Shown one piece after another: positions 1 to 6,924 of a DNA stretch of 64,000 nt (positions within the stretch are counted from its first letter, which is position 1; each line of letters opens with the position of its first letter). Source of the DNA: Ureibacillus galli (lineage in GTDB: Bacteria > Bacillota > Bacilli > Bacillales_A > Planococcaceae). Made by a program: the position numbers and the translations under genes. Where the stretch lies: assembly GCF_014836845.1 (NCBI RefSeq), contig NZ_JACSQA010000005.1, positions 1 to 64,000 on the forward strand, read 5' to 3'. The notes under the pieces are model-generated. The model searched no databases, was not told the origin of the DNA, and worked only from the letters and a program-made list of their open reading frames with translations.

Positions 1-27
1 AAATACCCGAAAAACGTTCAAAATTAC

Positions 28-65
28 AAAAGGCCTTCAGAATGTGACCATTCTGAAGGCCTTTT
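28..65. terminator. Perfect 17-bp hairpin, bidirectional terminator
   Basis: Arms at 28-44 and 49-65 are perfect complements around a TGAC loop, with A and T runs at the two ends, so it can stop transcription in both directions. It probably ends a gene lying left of the window. Confidence 0.85.
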
Positions 66-79
66 GTCGACAATCTGTT

Positions 80-108
80 GCACACAAAAATATTTTGTGT
101 GCTTTTTT
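80..108 (+). terminator. Second tandem terminator upstream of the ECF sigma gene
   Basis: GCACACAAAA (80-89) pairs with TTTTGTGTGC (93-102) and is followed by six T. With the hairpin at 28-65 it insulates the sigma factor gene from upstream transcription. Confidence 0.75.
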
Positions 109-159
109 CGTCCAAAAGATTATTTTTCTCGTCTATATAATTGAAAGGGAGGGAAGCCA

Positions 160-681
160 GTGCGTTATCATTTAGAAGAAATAATAGAACTTTACGGTGA
201 TTACTTATTAAGAATTGCCTATACATATGTAAAAGACCAACGGATAGCGGAAGAAATGATTCAAGATGTTTTTCTTGCTTATTATAAGAAACGAGGACAA
301 TTTCGCGGAGAAGCGTCGCTAAAAACGTATTTAACAAAAATAACGGTTCATCGATGTACCGATTATTTAAGAAGCTGGAAAAATAAAAAGGAATTACTGA
401 TTGGAAAGTTCCATATTCGAGGGGAAACAAAAAATATAGAAACAAAGTATATAGAAAAAGAAGAAAAGATGGAAGTTACCGAAGCGGTATTTTCATTGAA
501 TGTTAAATTACGAGAAGTTCTTTTGTTTTATTATTATGCAGAACATACAACGAAAGAGATAGCAGAAATTTTAAGTATTCCAGAATCAACAATTAAATCA
601 AGATTGCAAAAAGCTAGAACTGTTTTAAAAGAGAAATTAAAAGGTGCAGATTTGGAGGTGTTACTCAATGGAAATGAATGA
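160..681 (+). CDS. ECF-type RNA polymerase sigma factor
   Basis: A 173-residue sigma-70 family protein of extracytoplasmic-function size. It should direct RNA polymerase to a small regulon. Region 2 is near residues 8-75, with the core-binding stretch AEEMIQDVFLAYY. Region 4 is near 115-165, with a helix-turn-helix around TTKEIAEILSIPESTIKSRL. Region 1 and most of region 3 are absent, as in ECF factors. The start is GTG at 160 behind AAAGGGAGG (144-152). The next gene's Shine-Dalgarno and start lie inside its 3' end, so the two are translationally coupled. I could not assign it to a named B. subtilis sigma factor. An ECF-like CGTCTA sits at 130-135, but no clear -35 partner was seen. Confidence 0.9.
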   Translation: MRYHLEEIIELYGDYLLRIAYTYVKDQRIAEEMIQDVFLAYYKKRGQFRGEASLKTYLTKITVHRCTDYLRSWKNKKELLIGKFHIRGETKNIETKYIEKEEKMEVTEAVFSLNVKLREVLLFYYYAEHTTKEIAEILSIPESTIKSRLQKARTVLKEKLKGADLEVLLNGNE

Positions 682-1525
682 TGTTAAACAGTTGTGGAAA
701 AAAGAATTAGATGGAAATATCCATTTAAGCACCGAAACAAAGGAAGAAATGGTTCAAAATATTATCAATGAAAATGTAGAACAAATTTCTAAAAGGAATT
801 GGGGTTACCCAATTGTATTAACAACCTTTTTTGCTGGTTTAGCCTTTTTCTTCATCCTTTTCAAAGAGAATCATGTAAATTTCACTAATACGTCTGTCCA
901 AAGTGAAAATCAGTTATCAAATATTTTTCTCCATTTAGATGCGACATTTTATTGGTTAATAGGTTTAATCATTCTTGAATGGTTAGCTTTATTGTTAACA
1001 ATTACCGTAATACTGACAACGGAAAGATGGCGAGAGAAAAAGGGAATCAATTTTATTAGGAGATTATCAAAAAGATCAATCATACTATGGTTTGTCGGTA
1101 GCTCTTTATTACTAGGATTAGGTAGTTTTTCATTTGCTGGTCAATCCATTGAGGCGATAAAATTTCTAATCATTTTGTTTGTTTTCTTAAATAATTGTTT
1201 ATTTTTATTATGGTCAATCCGCCATAAACATTTACCAAATTGCCCCCATTGCGGTCATCAAATTTCAAAAAAAGGACGATTTAAAAATTCTTTAGGCAAT
1301 TATCGAACCCAATGTTTTCATTGTGGCAAGCAGATTTTTCAAAGTAAAAAATCGAGAAATAAATTTCCAGTCTCCGTTCCATTTCTTAGTTTTTATAGTC
1401 TAGGTATGTTAGGAATACCTTTTCAACTAATCGGTTTACCCTTTACACTAGTTGCCATCTTCCATATTTTTTATATTTCTAATTTTACAATTAGCTTTAC
1501 AAAAGAAGATGATCCATTATGGTAG
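668..1525 (+). CDS. Membrane protein with CXXC-20-CXXC zinc ribbon, likely partner of the ECF sigma factor
   Basis: A 285-residue protein. The ATG at 668 follows GGAGGTG (654-660) and overlaps the sigma gene by 14 bases. The N-terminus is short and cytosolic, followed by about four membrane segments. A cytosolic loop carries CPHC and CFHC separated by exactly 20 residues, and a further hydrophobic hairpin ends the chain. This spacing is the signature of the TIGR04104-type membrane zinc protein family. The overlap with an ECF sigma gene is where an anti-sigma factor is normally encoded. No classical ZAS motif (HX3CX2C) or RsiV/RsiW-like domain is visible, so a regulatory role is inferred from position only. 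Confidence 0.75.
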   Translation: MEMNDVKQLWKKELDGNIHLSTETKEEMVQNIINENVEQISKRNWGYPIVLTTFFAGLAFFFILFKENHVNFTNTSVQSENQLSNIFLHLDATFYWLIGLIILEWLALLLTITVILTTERWREKKGINFIRRLSKRSIILWFVGSSLLLGLGSFSFAGQSIEAIKFLIILFVFLNNCLFLLWSIRHKHLPNCPHCGHQISKKGRFKNSLGNYRTQCFHCGKQIFQSKKSRNKFPVSVPFLSFYSLGMLGIPFQLIGLPFTLVAIFHIFYISNFTISFTKEDDPLW

Positions 1526-1529
1526 TGAA

Positions 1530-1568
1530 AAAGGACACGTGCTTAATAAAAGCAATGTGTCCTTTCTC
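1530..1568. terminator. Terminator between convergent genes
   Basis: AAAGGACAC (1530-1538) pairs with GTGTCCTTT (1557-1565), with further pairing inside. It sits between the convergent zinc-ribbon membrane protein and glutathione peroxidase genes and can serve both. Confidence 0.7.
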
Positions 1569-1572
1569 CTTT

Positions 1573-2043
1573 TTATAGTAATTTAGCAATTTCTTTTTCA
1601 CATTTAGATGGTTTATCTGTTGGGGCGAATCGTTCCACAACGTTTCCTTCCCGGTCTACTAAAAACTTCGTAAAGTTCCATTTAACGTTTTTCCCTAAAA
1701 ATCCTTTTGTTTTCTCTGTTAAATATTGGAAAAGAGGATGGGCTTCTTCTCCGTTTACTTTAATAATGTCATGCATCGGGAAAGTAACCCCATATGTAAG
1801 ACGACAAGCTTCCGCTGCTTCATTTCCTGTAGATAATTCTTGTTTGAATTGATCAGAAGGGAAGCCGAGAATTTCAAAACCTTGGGAATGATATTTTTGA
1901 TAAAGTTCTTCCAACTCGCTAAATTGACCTGCAAGTCCGCACTTCGTTGCCGTGTTCACAATGAGTAATACTTTCCCTTTATATTGTTCTAAAGAATATT
2001 TTTCACCATTTTCCTTCGTTACGTCAAAGTCGTAAATGTTCAT
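1573..2043 (-). CDS. Glutathione peroxidase family protein (thiol peroxidase, BsaA type)
   Basis: A 156-residue thioredoxin-fold peroxidase that reduces hydrogen or organic hydroperoxides in the cytosol. The peroxidatic cysteine is Cys35 in NTATKCG. Gln65 lies in the FPSDQF motif, and the WNF segment (KWNFTKFL) supplies the tryptophan and asparagine of the active site. The position after FP is Ser rather than Cys, and Cys80 (EACRLTYG) sits where thioredoxin-linked bacterial and yeast enzymes carry the resolving cysteine. It therefore probably uses thioredoxin, since most Bacillales make bacillithiol rather than glutathione. It is monocistronic; the MFS gene lies 21 bp upstream on the same strand. 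Confidence 0.93.
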   Translation of the reverse strand: MNIYDFDVTKENGEKYSLEQYKGKVLLIVNTATKCGLAGQFSELEELYQKYHSQGFEILGFPSDQFKQELSTGNEAAEACRLTYGVTFPMHDIIKVNGEEAHPLFQYLTEKTKGFLGKNVKWNFTKFLVDREGNVVERFAPTDKPSKCEKEIAKLL

Positions 2044-2064
2044 ATTCTTTCACTCTCTTTCTTC

Positions 2065-3279
2065 TCAATATTGGAGATGATCTTCTAACATTTTTTCTTT
2101 TCGATTTAACACTATTAGTGTAACAGCTAGCAAGAAAGAAGTAATTAAAAAAGAACTGATAAATCCAATGACGCCATTCCAACCCCAGCTTGACCAGAAA
2201 AGGCCGCCAGTTGTACCGCCGACACTTGAGCCAAAATAATAGGCAAATAAATAAAGGGAGGATGCTTGCGCTTTATCTTTTTTCGCACGGGAACTTACCC
2301 AGCCGCTTGCAATGGAATGGGCTCCAAAAAAGCCGAAAGTATAAATGACAATCCCTAAAATTTTAATGAACAAATGAACCGGTAATGTTAATAATGCTCC
2401 TGAGAACATGATGGTAATACCAATTAATAATACTTTTTGTCTGCCGTATTTGTCGGACAAGCTACCAAACCAAGTTGAACTAAAAGTACCAACTAAGTAA
2501 ACGAGAAAAATCCAACCGACAACCCCAGCACTTAAATGATAAGGGGCATCCATTAATTTATAACTTATATAATTATATAAAGTGACGAAGCTACCCATTA
2601 ATGTAAAGGCAATACCGAACAAACAAATCAAACCCGGATCCTTCAGATGGGAAAATAATGACTTTGCTAAAGGTTTAAGTTTAAGTTGTCGCGGTGTGAA
2701 GTGCTTTGATGCTGGTAAAGCCCAAACAAAATAAGCACTAACGATTAAACTTAATATTCCTAAAAACACCATGCCGATTTGCCAACTAAAAAAGTCGGTC
2801 ATCGTGCCCATAATAATACGCCCAGCTAATCCACCAACTGAATTCCCGCTAATATATAACCCCATGGCGATTCCAAGAGAGTTTGGATGAACTTCTTCTC
2901 CTAAATAAGCCATTGCGATAGCAGGAACACCTGCAAAGACAAAGCCTTGGATAATCCGTAAAAGTAAAAGGGTTTCAAAGGTAGGTGAAAGAGCAAGAAC
3001 AATGGTCAGTAATGAGGAAAGAAAGATTGATATCGTCATTAAACGTTTACGACCCCAAGCTTCTGATAACGAACCAAATAAAATTAAACTAATGGATAAT
3101 ACACCTGTAGATAAGGAGAGGGAGAGACTTGCGATGGCGGGTGATACACCATACTGTTCTGTAAATTGGGGGAATAATGGTTGTGTAACATATAAATTTG
3201 CAAAAGTAATAAACCCAGCTGCAAAAAGTGCTAAGTTCGCTAAATGGAATTCCTTTGTCCCTTTTTGTAAATAAGTCAT
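2065..3279 (-). CDS. MFS transporter, YybF-like
   Basis: A 404-residue major facilitator superfamily protein with about 12 membrane segments. The MFS signature between helices 2 and 3 is GSLSEAWGRKR, with a weaker repeat GSLSDKYGRQK between helices 8 and 9. The start at 3279 has an AGAGGCG ribosome site. It is transcribed divergently from a LysR regulator, an arrangement matching B. subtilis yybF/yybE, so the regulator probably controls it. Relatives include small-molecule or drug efflux proteins (YnfM/YybF group). The substrate is unknown. Confidence 0.85.
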   Translation of the reverse strand: MTYLQKGTKEFHLANLALFAAGFITFANLYVTQPLFPQFTEQYGVSPAIASLSLSLSTGVLSISLILFGSLSEAWGRKRLMTISIFLSSLLTIVLALSPTFETLLLLRIIQGFVFAGVPAIAMAYLGEEVHPNSLGIAMGLYISGNSVGGLAGRIIMGTMTDFFSWQIGMVFLGILSLIVSAYFVWALPASKHFTPRQLKLKPLAKSLFSHLKDPGLICLFGIAFTLMGSFVTLYNYISYKLMDAPYHLSAGVVGWIFLVYLVGTFSSTWFGSLSDKYGRQKVLLIGITIMFSGALLTLPVHLFIKILGIVIYTFGFFGAHSIASGWVSSRAKKDKAQASSLYLFAYYFGSSVGGTTGGLFWSSWGWNGVIGFISSFLITSFLLAVTLIVLNRKEKMLEDHLQY

Positions 3280-3338
3280 GTTGGTTCGCCTCTTTTGAAA
3301 TAATAAACATTTTGTGCTTTCGTATTACATTTATTATA

Positions 3339-3352
3339 ATGAGTGCAATCAT
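3339..3352. promoter_or_regulatory. Dyad in the MFS/LysR divergent promoter region, candidate operator
   Basis: ATGAGTGCAATCAT has ATGA/TCAT outer arms around a TGCA core, midway between the divergent starts. LysR proteins bind such dyads, but the strict T-N11-A spacing is not met, so this is only a candidate. Confidence 0.3.
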
Positions 3353-3411
3353 ATAATGATAATTCATAATTTTTATGTGTCTTATAAATAAAAGTAATAA
3401 GGAGACGTAAA

Positions 3412-4302
3412 ATGGATTTTAATTCCCTTCAATATTTTATATTGGTAGCCAAGTATGAAAATATGTCTCAGGCTGCCCAGCGTTTACATATTACCCAGCC
3501 TGCCCTAAGTAAATCCATTTCCTTATTAGAAGAATCGCTAGGTGTGGCATTATTTGATCGAAATGGTCGTTCCATTAAACTAAATCGATATGGTAAATTT
3601 TTTTTAGAGCGAGCAGAATATATTGTAAAAGAATTTGAAAGGGCGAAAGAAGATTTAACGAATTTAGTTTCACCTGGGCAAGGGGAAGTATCAATTGGAT
3701 TTATGCATACCCTAGGTTTAGAAGTTATCCCTTCACTCATGACGGATGTGAAAAAAGTTTATCCCCAAATGAAATTTCAACTTACTCAAAGTAACTCCAG
3801 TTCGATTTTGAAAAAGCTCGAAGTGGGTGAGTTAGATGTATGTTTAATTTCTTCCGTAGATACAAATCAAGATATTGTTTGGGAAAAGTTATGGGAAGAG
3901 GAAATATTTTTAATCGTCCCTGAAAATCATCGATTGGCAAATGAACAGCGCGTGAGCATTAAAGACTTTGCCCATGATCCCTTTATTTGCATTAAAAAAG
4001 GAAATTCGTTAAGAAAATCAGTGGATAATTTATATAAAAGGGAAGGTTTTCAGTTAAATGTTGCCTTTGAAGGGGAGGAAGTACATACTGTTGCAGGATT
4101 AGTCGAAAGTGGTTTAGGCGTTTCATTAATCCCCTACATAAAAGGGTTAGAACAATATAAACTAAAAATCATTCGGGTGGAAGCCCGTGGTTGTAAACGG
4201 GAAATTGGTTTAGCATTTATGAAAAGTCGTTTTAAAAGTTCTGCCACAAAAATGTTTGTTGAATATATAAGAAATTACTTCAAGCAAAAGGGGAAGGCTT
4301 AA
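3412..4302 (+). CDS. LysR family transcriptional regulator, YybE-like
   Basis: A 296-residue LysR-type regulator. The N-terminal winged helix-turn-helix spans about residues 1-60 (MSQAAQRLHITQPALSKSIS, then LFDRNGRSIKLN). A long linker helix follows, then a periplasmic-binding-protein-like effector domain from about residue 90. The start ATG has AAGGAGACG at 3400-3408. It is divergent from the MFS gene and likely regulates that gene and itself. The ligand is unknown. Confidence 0.92.
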   Translation: MDFNSLQYFILVAKYENMSQAAQRLHITQPALSKSISLLEESLGVALFDRNGRSIKLNRYGKFFLERAEYIVKEFERAKEDLTNLVSPGQGEVSIGFMHTLGLEVIPSLMTDVKKVYPQMKFQLTQSNSSSILKKLEVGELDVCLISSVDTNQDIVWEKLWEEEIFLIVPENHRLANEQRVSIKDFAHDPFICIKKGNSLRKSVDNLYKREGFQLNVAFEGEEVHTVAGLVESGLGVSLIPYIKGLEQYKLKIIRVEARGCKREIGLAFMKSRFKSSATKMFVEYIRNYFKQKGKA

Positions 4303-4314
4303 ATGGCCTCCCCC
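4290..4314. terminator. Weak hairpin between convergent genes
   Basis: GGGGA(A)GG pairs with CCTCCCC across the LysR stop codon with one bulge. There is no good T run, so termination is uncertain. Confidence 0.35.
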
Positions 4315-4320
4315 TCTAGG

Positions 4321-4809
4321 TTATGAAGATGGTTTTCCAGTAATAATATTAGCGATTTCTTCAATCGACATAGAAGAATTTAATTCAAATTGTCCTTTTT
4401 GAATCGATTTAGCATATTCTGGCTGAGCCAAAAATAGTTCCAGCTCAACACTATTATGTATAATGCCCATCTCTTTTAACTTTTGAGCAACTTCTGCAAC
4501 CGTTAAACCCGAATAAATATATAAAGTACCACTGATGACTTCTTCCGGTACTTCTTCTTCTGACTTCGTTTTGTCGTCTGTTGTCTCTATTTTTTGTGGA
4601 GCAGTTTGTTCCTTTTGTTCTAGTAAGGTGATTTGTTCCTTTGCTTCTTCTAATTGATGTTCCAATTGGGTAATTTGGTCTTTATATTGTTCCTCGTTGG
4701 AGGAATCCTTTGAAGAAAGGAATGGAAGATTGAACTGATTTGCAATCACCATGACCATTCCAATGATAAAACAAGCAATACCGAAGCTACGAAGGGATGA
4801 TCTTTTCAT
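4321..4809 (-). CDS. yqzC: YqzC-like membrane protein with MltG/YceG-like N-terminal module
   Basis: A 162-residue protein with an N-terminal membrane segment (residues 10-28), an extracytoplasmic coiled coil rich in Glu and Gln (about 40-75) and a C-terminal module. The module contains SGLTVAEVAQKLKEMGII and QKGQFELNSSMSIEEIANII. That pattern resembles the LysM-like N-terminal domain of the MltG/YceG endolytic transglycosylase family. The catalytic domain itself is absent. The gene follows yqzD by 3 bases and its ribosome site lies in the end of yqzD. Position next to rpmG matches the yqzD-yqzC pair of B. subtilis. Function is unknown. Confidence 0.75.
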   Translation of the reverse strand: MKRSSLRSFGIACFIIGMVMVIANQFNLPFLSSKDSSNEEQYKDQITQLEHQLEEAKEQITLLEQKEQTAPQKIETTDDKTKSEEEVPEEVISGTLYIYSGLTVAEVAQKLKEMGIIHNSVELELFLAQPEYAKSIQKGQFELNSSMSIEEIANIITGKPSS

Positions 4810-4812
4810 CGT

Positions 4813-5223
4813 CTATCTCCCATCCCGTAATATCGATAAAATTTGTTGTGTCGATAAAGTGGACATTTTACTAATTTCCTCTATCGGATATCCTTGTTTG
4901 TTCAACTGGATTACTTGAGATACTAATATTTCATTCACTTGCTTCTGGTTTACCGTTTTTGCTTGTTTTTTTGGTGCTGAAGTCGCCAATTTAGTTGTGT
5001 CGGTTAACTTTGTTGTAGAAGGCGACTTAACGGAAAAATTCGGTTCAAGGAGTAGTTCCTCCTCCACGATTTTCAACCGTTTTTTTAATGAATTTGTTTC
5101 TTGGTAAATACTAATCGATAAGTCTTCTAAGTCTTTTTCAACCCGTTTAGATGTATCTTTTAAGAAAAATGATACAACGATACAAACAATGCCGATGATC
5201 ATTAAAATCATTGATAAATCCAT
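4813..5223 (-). CDS. yqzD: YqzD-like membrane-anchored protein with C-terminal HTH-like segment
   Basis: A 136-residue protein with an N-terminal membrane helix (residues 4-21), a basic and coiled segment (22-55) and a low-complexity Ser/Thr/Lys linker. The C-terminal piece VIQLNKQGYPIEEISKMSTLSTQQILSIL (key helices near residues 105-132) reads like a helix-turn-helix. The start has GGAGG four bases upstream of the usual window. It is the first gene of a two-gene operon divergent from rpmG. Assignment rests mainly on gene order; no function is known. Confidence 0.7.
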   Translation of the reverse strand: MDLSMILMIIGIVCIVVSFFLKDTSKRVEKDLEDLSISIYQETNSLKKRLKIVEEELLLEPNFSVKSPSTTKLTDTTKLATSAPKKQAKTVNQKQVNEILVSQVIQLNKQGYPIEEISKMSTLSTQQILSILRDGR

Positions 5224-5291
5224 TGTTGTTCCTCCGTCTTTTTTACTATTTTAAGTTATTTTAGCATAAGAAAAGTTAATAATAAATGATG

Positions 5292-5320
5292 CTAGATTTT
5301 TTTTCTATTTATGTTATAAT
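5292..5320 (+). promoter_or_regulatory. Extended -10 promoter for rpmG
   Basis: TGTTATAAT at 5312-5320 is an extended -10 (TGn plus a perfect TATAAT) about 65 bases before the rpmG start. The -35 is poor, as tolerated with an extended -10. Confidence 0.5.
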
Positions 5321-5385
5321 GATTTAGTCGTATAAATCATGCTCAAATGAATTTAAAGTCTTTATATAGAGTGGGAGGGTTAATA

Positions 5386-5535
5386 ATGCGCGTAAACATT
5401 ACATTAGCTTGCACAGATTGTGGTGAACGTAACTACATTTCTAAAAAGAACAAACGTAATAATCCAGAACGTCTTGAACTTAAAAAATATTGCTCTCGCG
5501 AGAAGAAATACACTCTTCACCGTGAAACAAAGTAA
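5386..5535 (+). CDS. rpmG: 50S ribosomal protein L33
   Basis: The 49-residue L33 of the large ribosomal subunit, with the signature [22 protein letters not shown]. The start ATG at 5386 follows GGGAGGG (5373-5379). Cys9, Cys12 and Cys36 remain, but position 39 is Glu instead of the fourth zinc ligand. It is therefore intermediate between zinc-binding and zinc-free paralogues. A strong terminator follows directly. Confidence 0.95.
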   Translation: MRVNITLACTDCGERNYISKKNKRNNPERLELKKYCSREKKYTLHRETK

Positions 5536-5543
5536 GCATTATT

Positions 5544-5573
5544 GCCAAAACCACATGTGGTTTTGGCTTTTTA
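5544..5573 (+). terminator. rpmG terminator
   Basis: A perfect 24-base palindrome at 5544-5567 (GCCAAAACCA arm, CATG centre) is followed by T residues. It separates rpmG from yqgN. Confidence 0.85.
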
Positions 5574-5604
5574 ATTATAAGGGACCGATAAGGGGATGGT
5601 AAGT

Positions 5605-6192
5605 TTGGATAAAAAACAGTTAAGAAATCAAATAAAAAAAGCTTTAAATGAACTATCCGATCATCATTTCAGACACTCCTCTTTGAAAATAAAAGAACAA
5701 TTATTAAAAGAGCCTTCGATTATAGAAGGGAATACGATTGCTATCACGATTTCCCGTAAAAGGGAAGTTCATACGAGAGAAATTATTGAGTCTTTATGGA
5801 GCATGAATAAAAAAGTCGTTGTTCCAAAATGTCATCCAGTAAATTTTACGATGGACTTTTATGCAATTGAGAATTTTCAACAGCTTGAAATCGTATATAT
5901 GGATTTATTGGAACCAAATCCCCATATTACGGAACTCGTAGCTGCCGAAGAGATTGATTGTATGATCGTGCCAGGAATCGTCTTTGATCATAAAGGTTAT
6001 CGGATTGGTTATGGTGGAGGTTATTATGACCGCTTTTTAACAAAATATAATGGGATGCTCATTTCCCTTGCTTTTAATATCCAAATTGTAGATGAAGTAC
6101 CATACGATACATATGATCTACCAGTTCATTTAATTATTACAGAAACAATGCGAATCGATTGTGAAGCAAATCGAAAGGGGACGCTAAAATGA
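5605..6192 (+). CDS. yqgN: 5-formyltetrahydrofolate cyclo-ligase
   Basis: Converts 5-formyl-THF to 5,10-methenyl-THF using ATP (methenyltetrahydrofolate synthetase), salvaging an inhibitory folate. About 195 residues, normal for the family. The C-terminal signature is VPGIVFDHKGYRIGYGGGYYD, where the glycine-rich loop binds phosphate and substrate. The N-terminus carries the KKQLRNQIKKAL helix. I chose TTG at 5605 because AGGGG (5591-5595) is correctly spaced from it and abuts the in-frame ATG at 5596. It overlaps yqgQ by an ATGA. Confidence 0.93.
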   Translation: MDKKQLRNQIKKALNELSDHHFRHSSLKIKEQLLKEPSIIEGNTIAITISRKREVHTREIIESLWSMNKKVVVPKCHPVNFTMDFYAIENFQQLEIVYMDLLEPNPHITELVAAEEIDCMIVPGIVFDHKGYRIGYGGGYYDRFLTKYNGMLISLAFNIQIVDEVPYDTYDLPVHLIITETMRIDCEANRKGTLK

Positions 6193-6401
6193 AGACAATG
6201 AAAGATATCTATGATTTATTAAAACAATATGGAACATTTATTTATACAAGAGACCGGATAGGGGATTTATTATTAATGGAAGATGAAATTCGAGAATTGT
6301 ATAAAGCGAAGGTTCTTGATCCAAAAGACTTTCAAACAGCTATGCTCCTAATCAAACAAGAACTATCAAGACTTGAAAAGGAAGAGAAAAAGCTGCAATA
6401 A
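6189..6401 (+). CDS. yqgQ: YqgQ family protein (DUF910)
   Basis: A 70-residue soluble, helical, charged protein of the small YqgQ/DUF910 family, recognised by KTMKDIYDLLKQYGTFIYT and the following GDLLLMEDEIRELY. It overlaps yqgN in an ATGA, so the two are coupled. In B. subtilis yqgQ is followed by glcK, which is absent here. Function is unknown; nucleic-acid binding has been suggested for the family. Confidence 0.85.
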   Translation: MKTMKDIYDLLKQYGTFIYTRDRIGDLLLMEDEIRELYKAKVLDPKDFQTAMLLIKQELSRLEKEEKKLQ

Positions 6402-6924
6402 ACGTAATCATTTTAAAAATTATTAAATAATTTCAAAAAAATTACCATATATTATGTTTTAAATGGTATGATGTTGTTAATAATTGTTAATTATATACAT
6501 TGATTTGACAGTGGATTTATTTGCCACTGTTTTCATTTGGGAACTTTTTTGTAAATAAAACGTAAATATTCATATAGTATTTTAATAATTGTAATGTTCC
6601 GTACTTTTTTGAAAGAGAATCTACTCCCTCTTACAAAAGAAAATGCAAAGTTAGTATGAAAAGGCACGTTCCAAATGTAAAAGGTATATGAGACTTCTGT
6701 TCGTCATGGGAAAGTTGAAGGCAATGTTATCTTAAGAGGATTAATTACATGATGTATACCAGTGTTGTTTTTAAAATGGATGTATACATATTATATTGAT
6801 AATTAAAGGAAAGAAGATTAAGATAAATTTTGTTTTCTAACTTTAAAGTTAATTTTTGTTGTAAATTTCAATAGAAATTTATGTTTATATCTATGTATCA
6901 ATTATGTGGAAAGGATGTTTTGGA
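6402..6924. other. 523-bp intergenic region before the LTA synthase gene
   Basis: An AT-rich gap with no credible ORF. It holds a terminator-like hairpin, ACAGTGG (6508-6514) with CCACTGT (6524-6530) and a short T run, which may end the yqgN-yqgQ transcript. The rest (about 6535-6900) presumably carries the promoter and leader of the LTA synthase gene. I saw no convincing -35/-10 pair. Confidence 0.45.

Noticed and set aside
3002-3274. 90-residue plus-strand ORF opposite the MFS transporter gene
   Set aside because: Antisense shadow of a clear MFS coding region, with no ribosome site and no protein-like composition.
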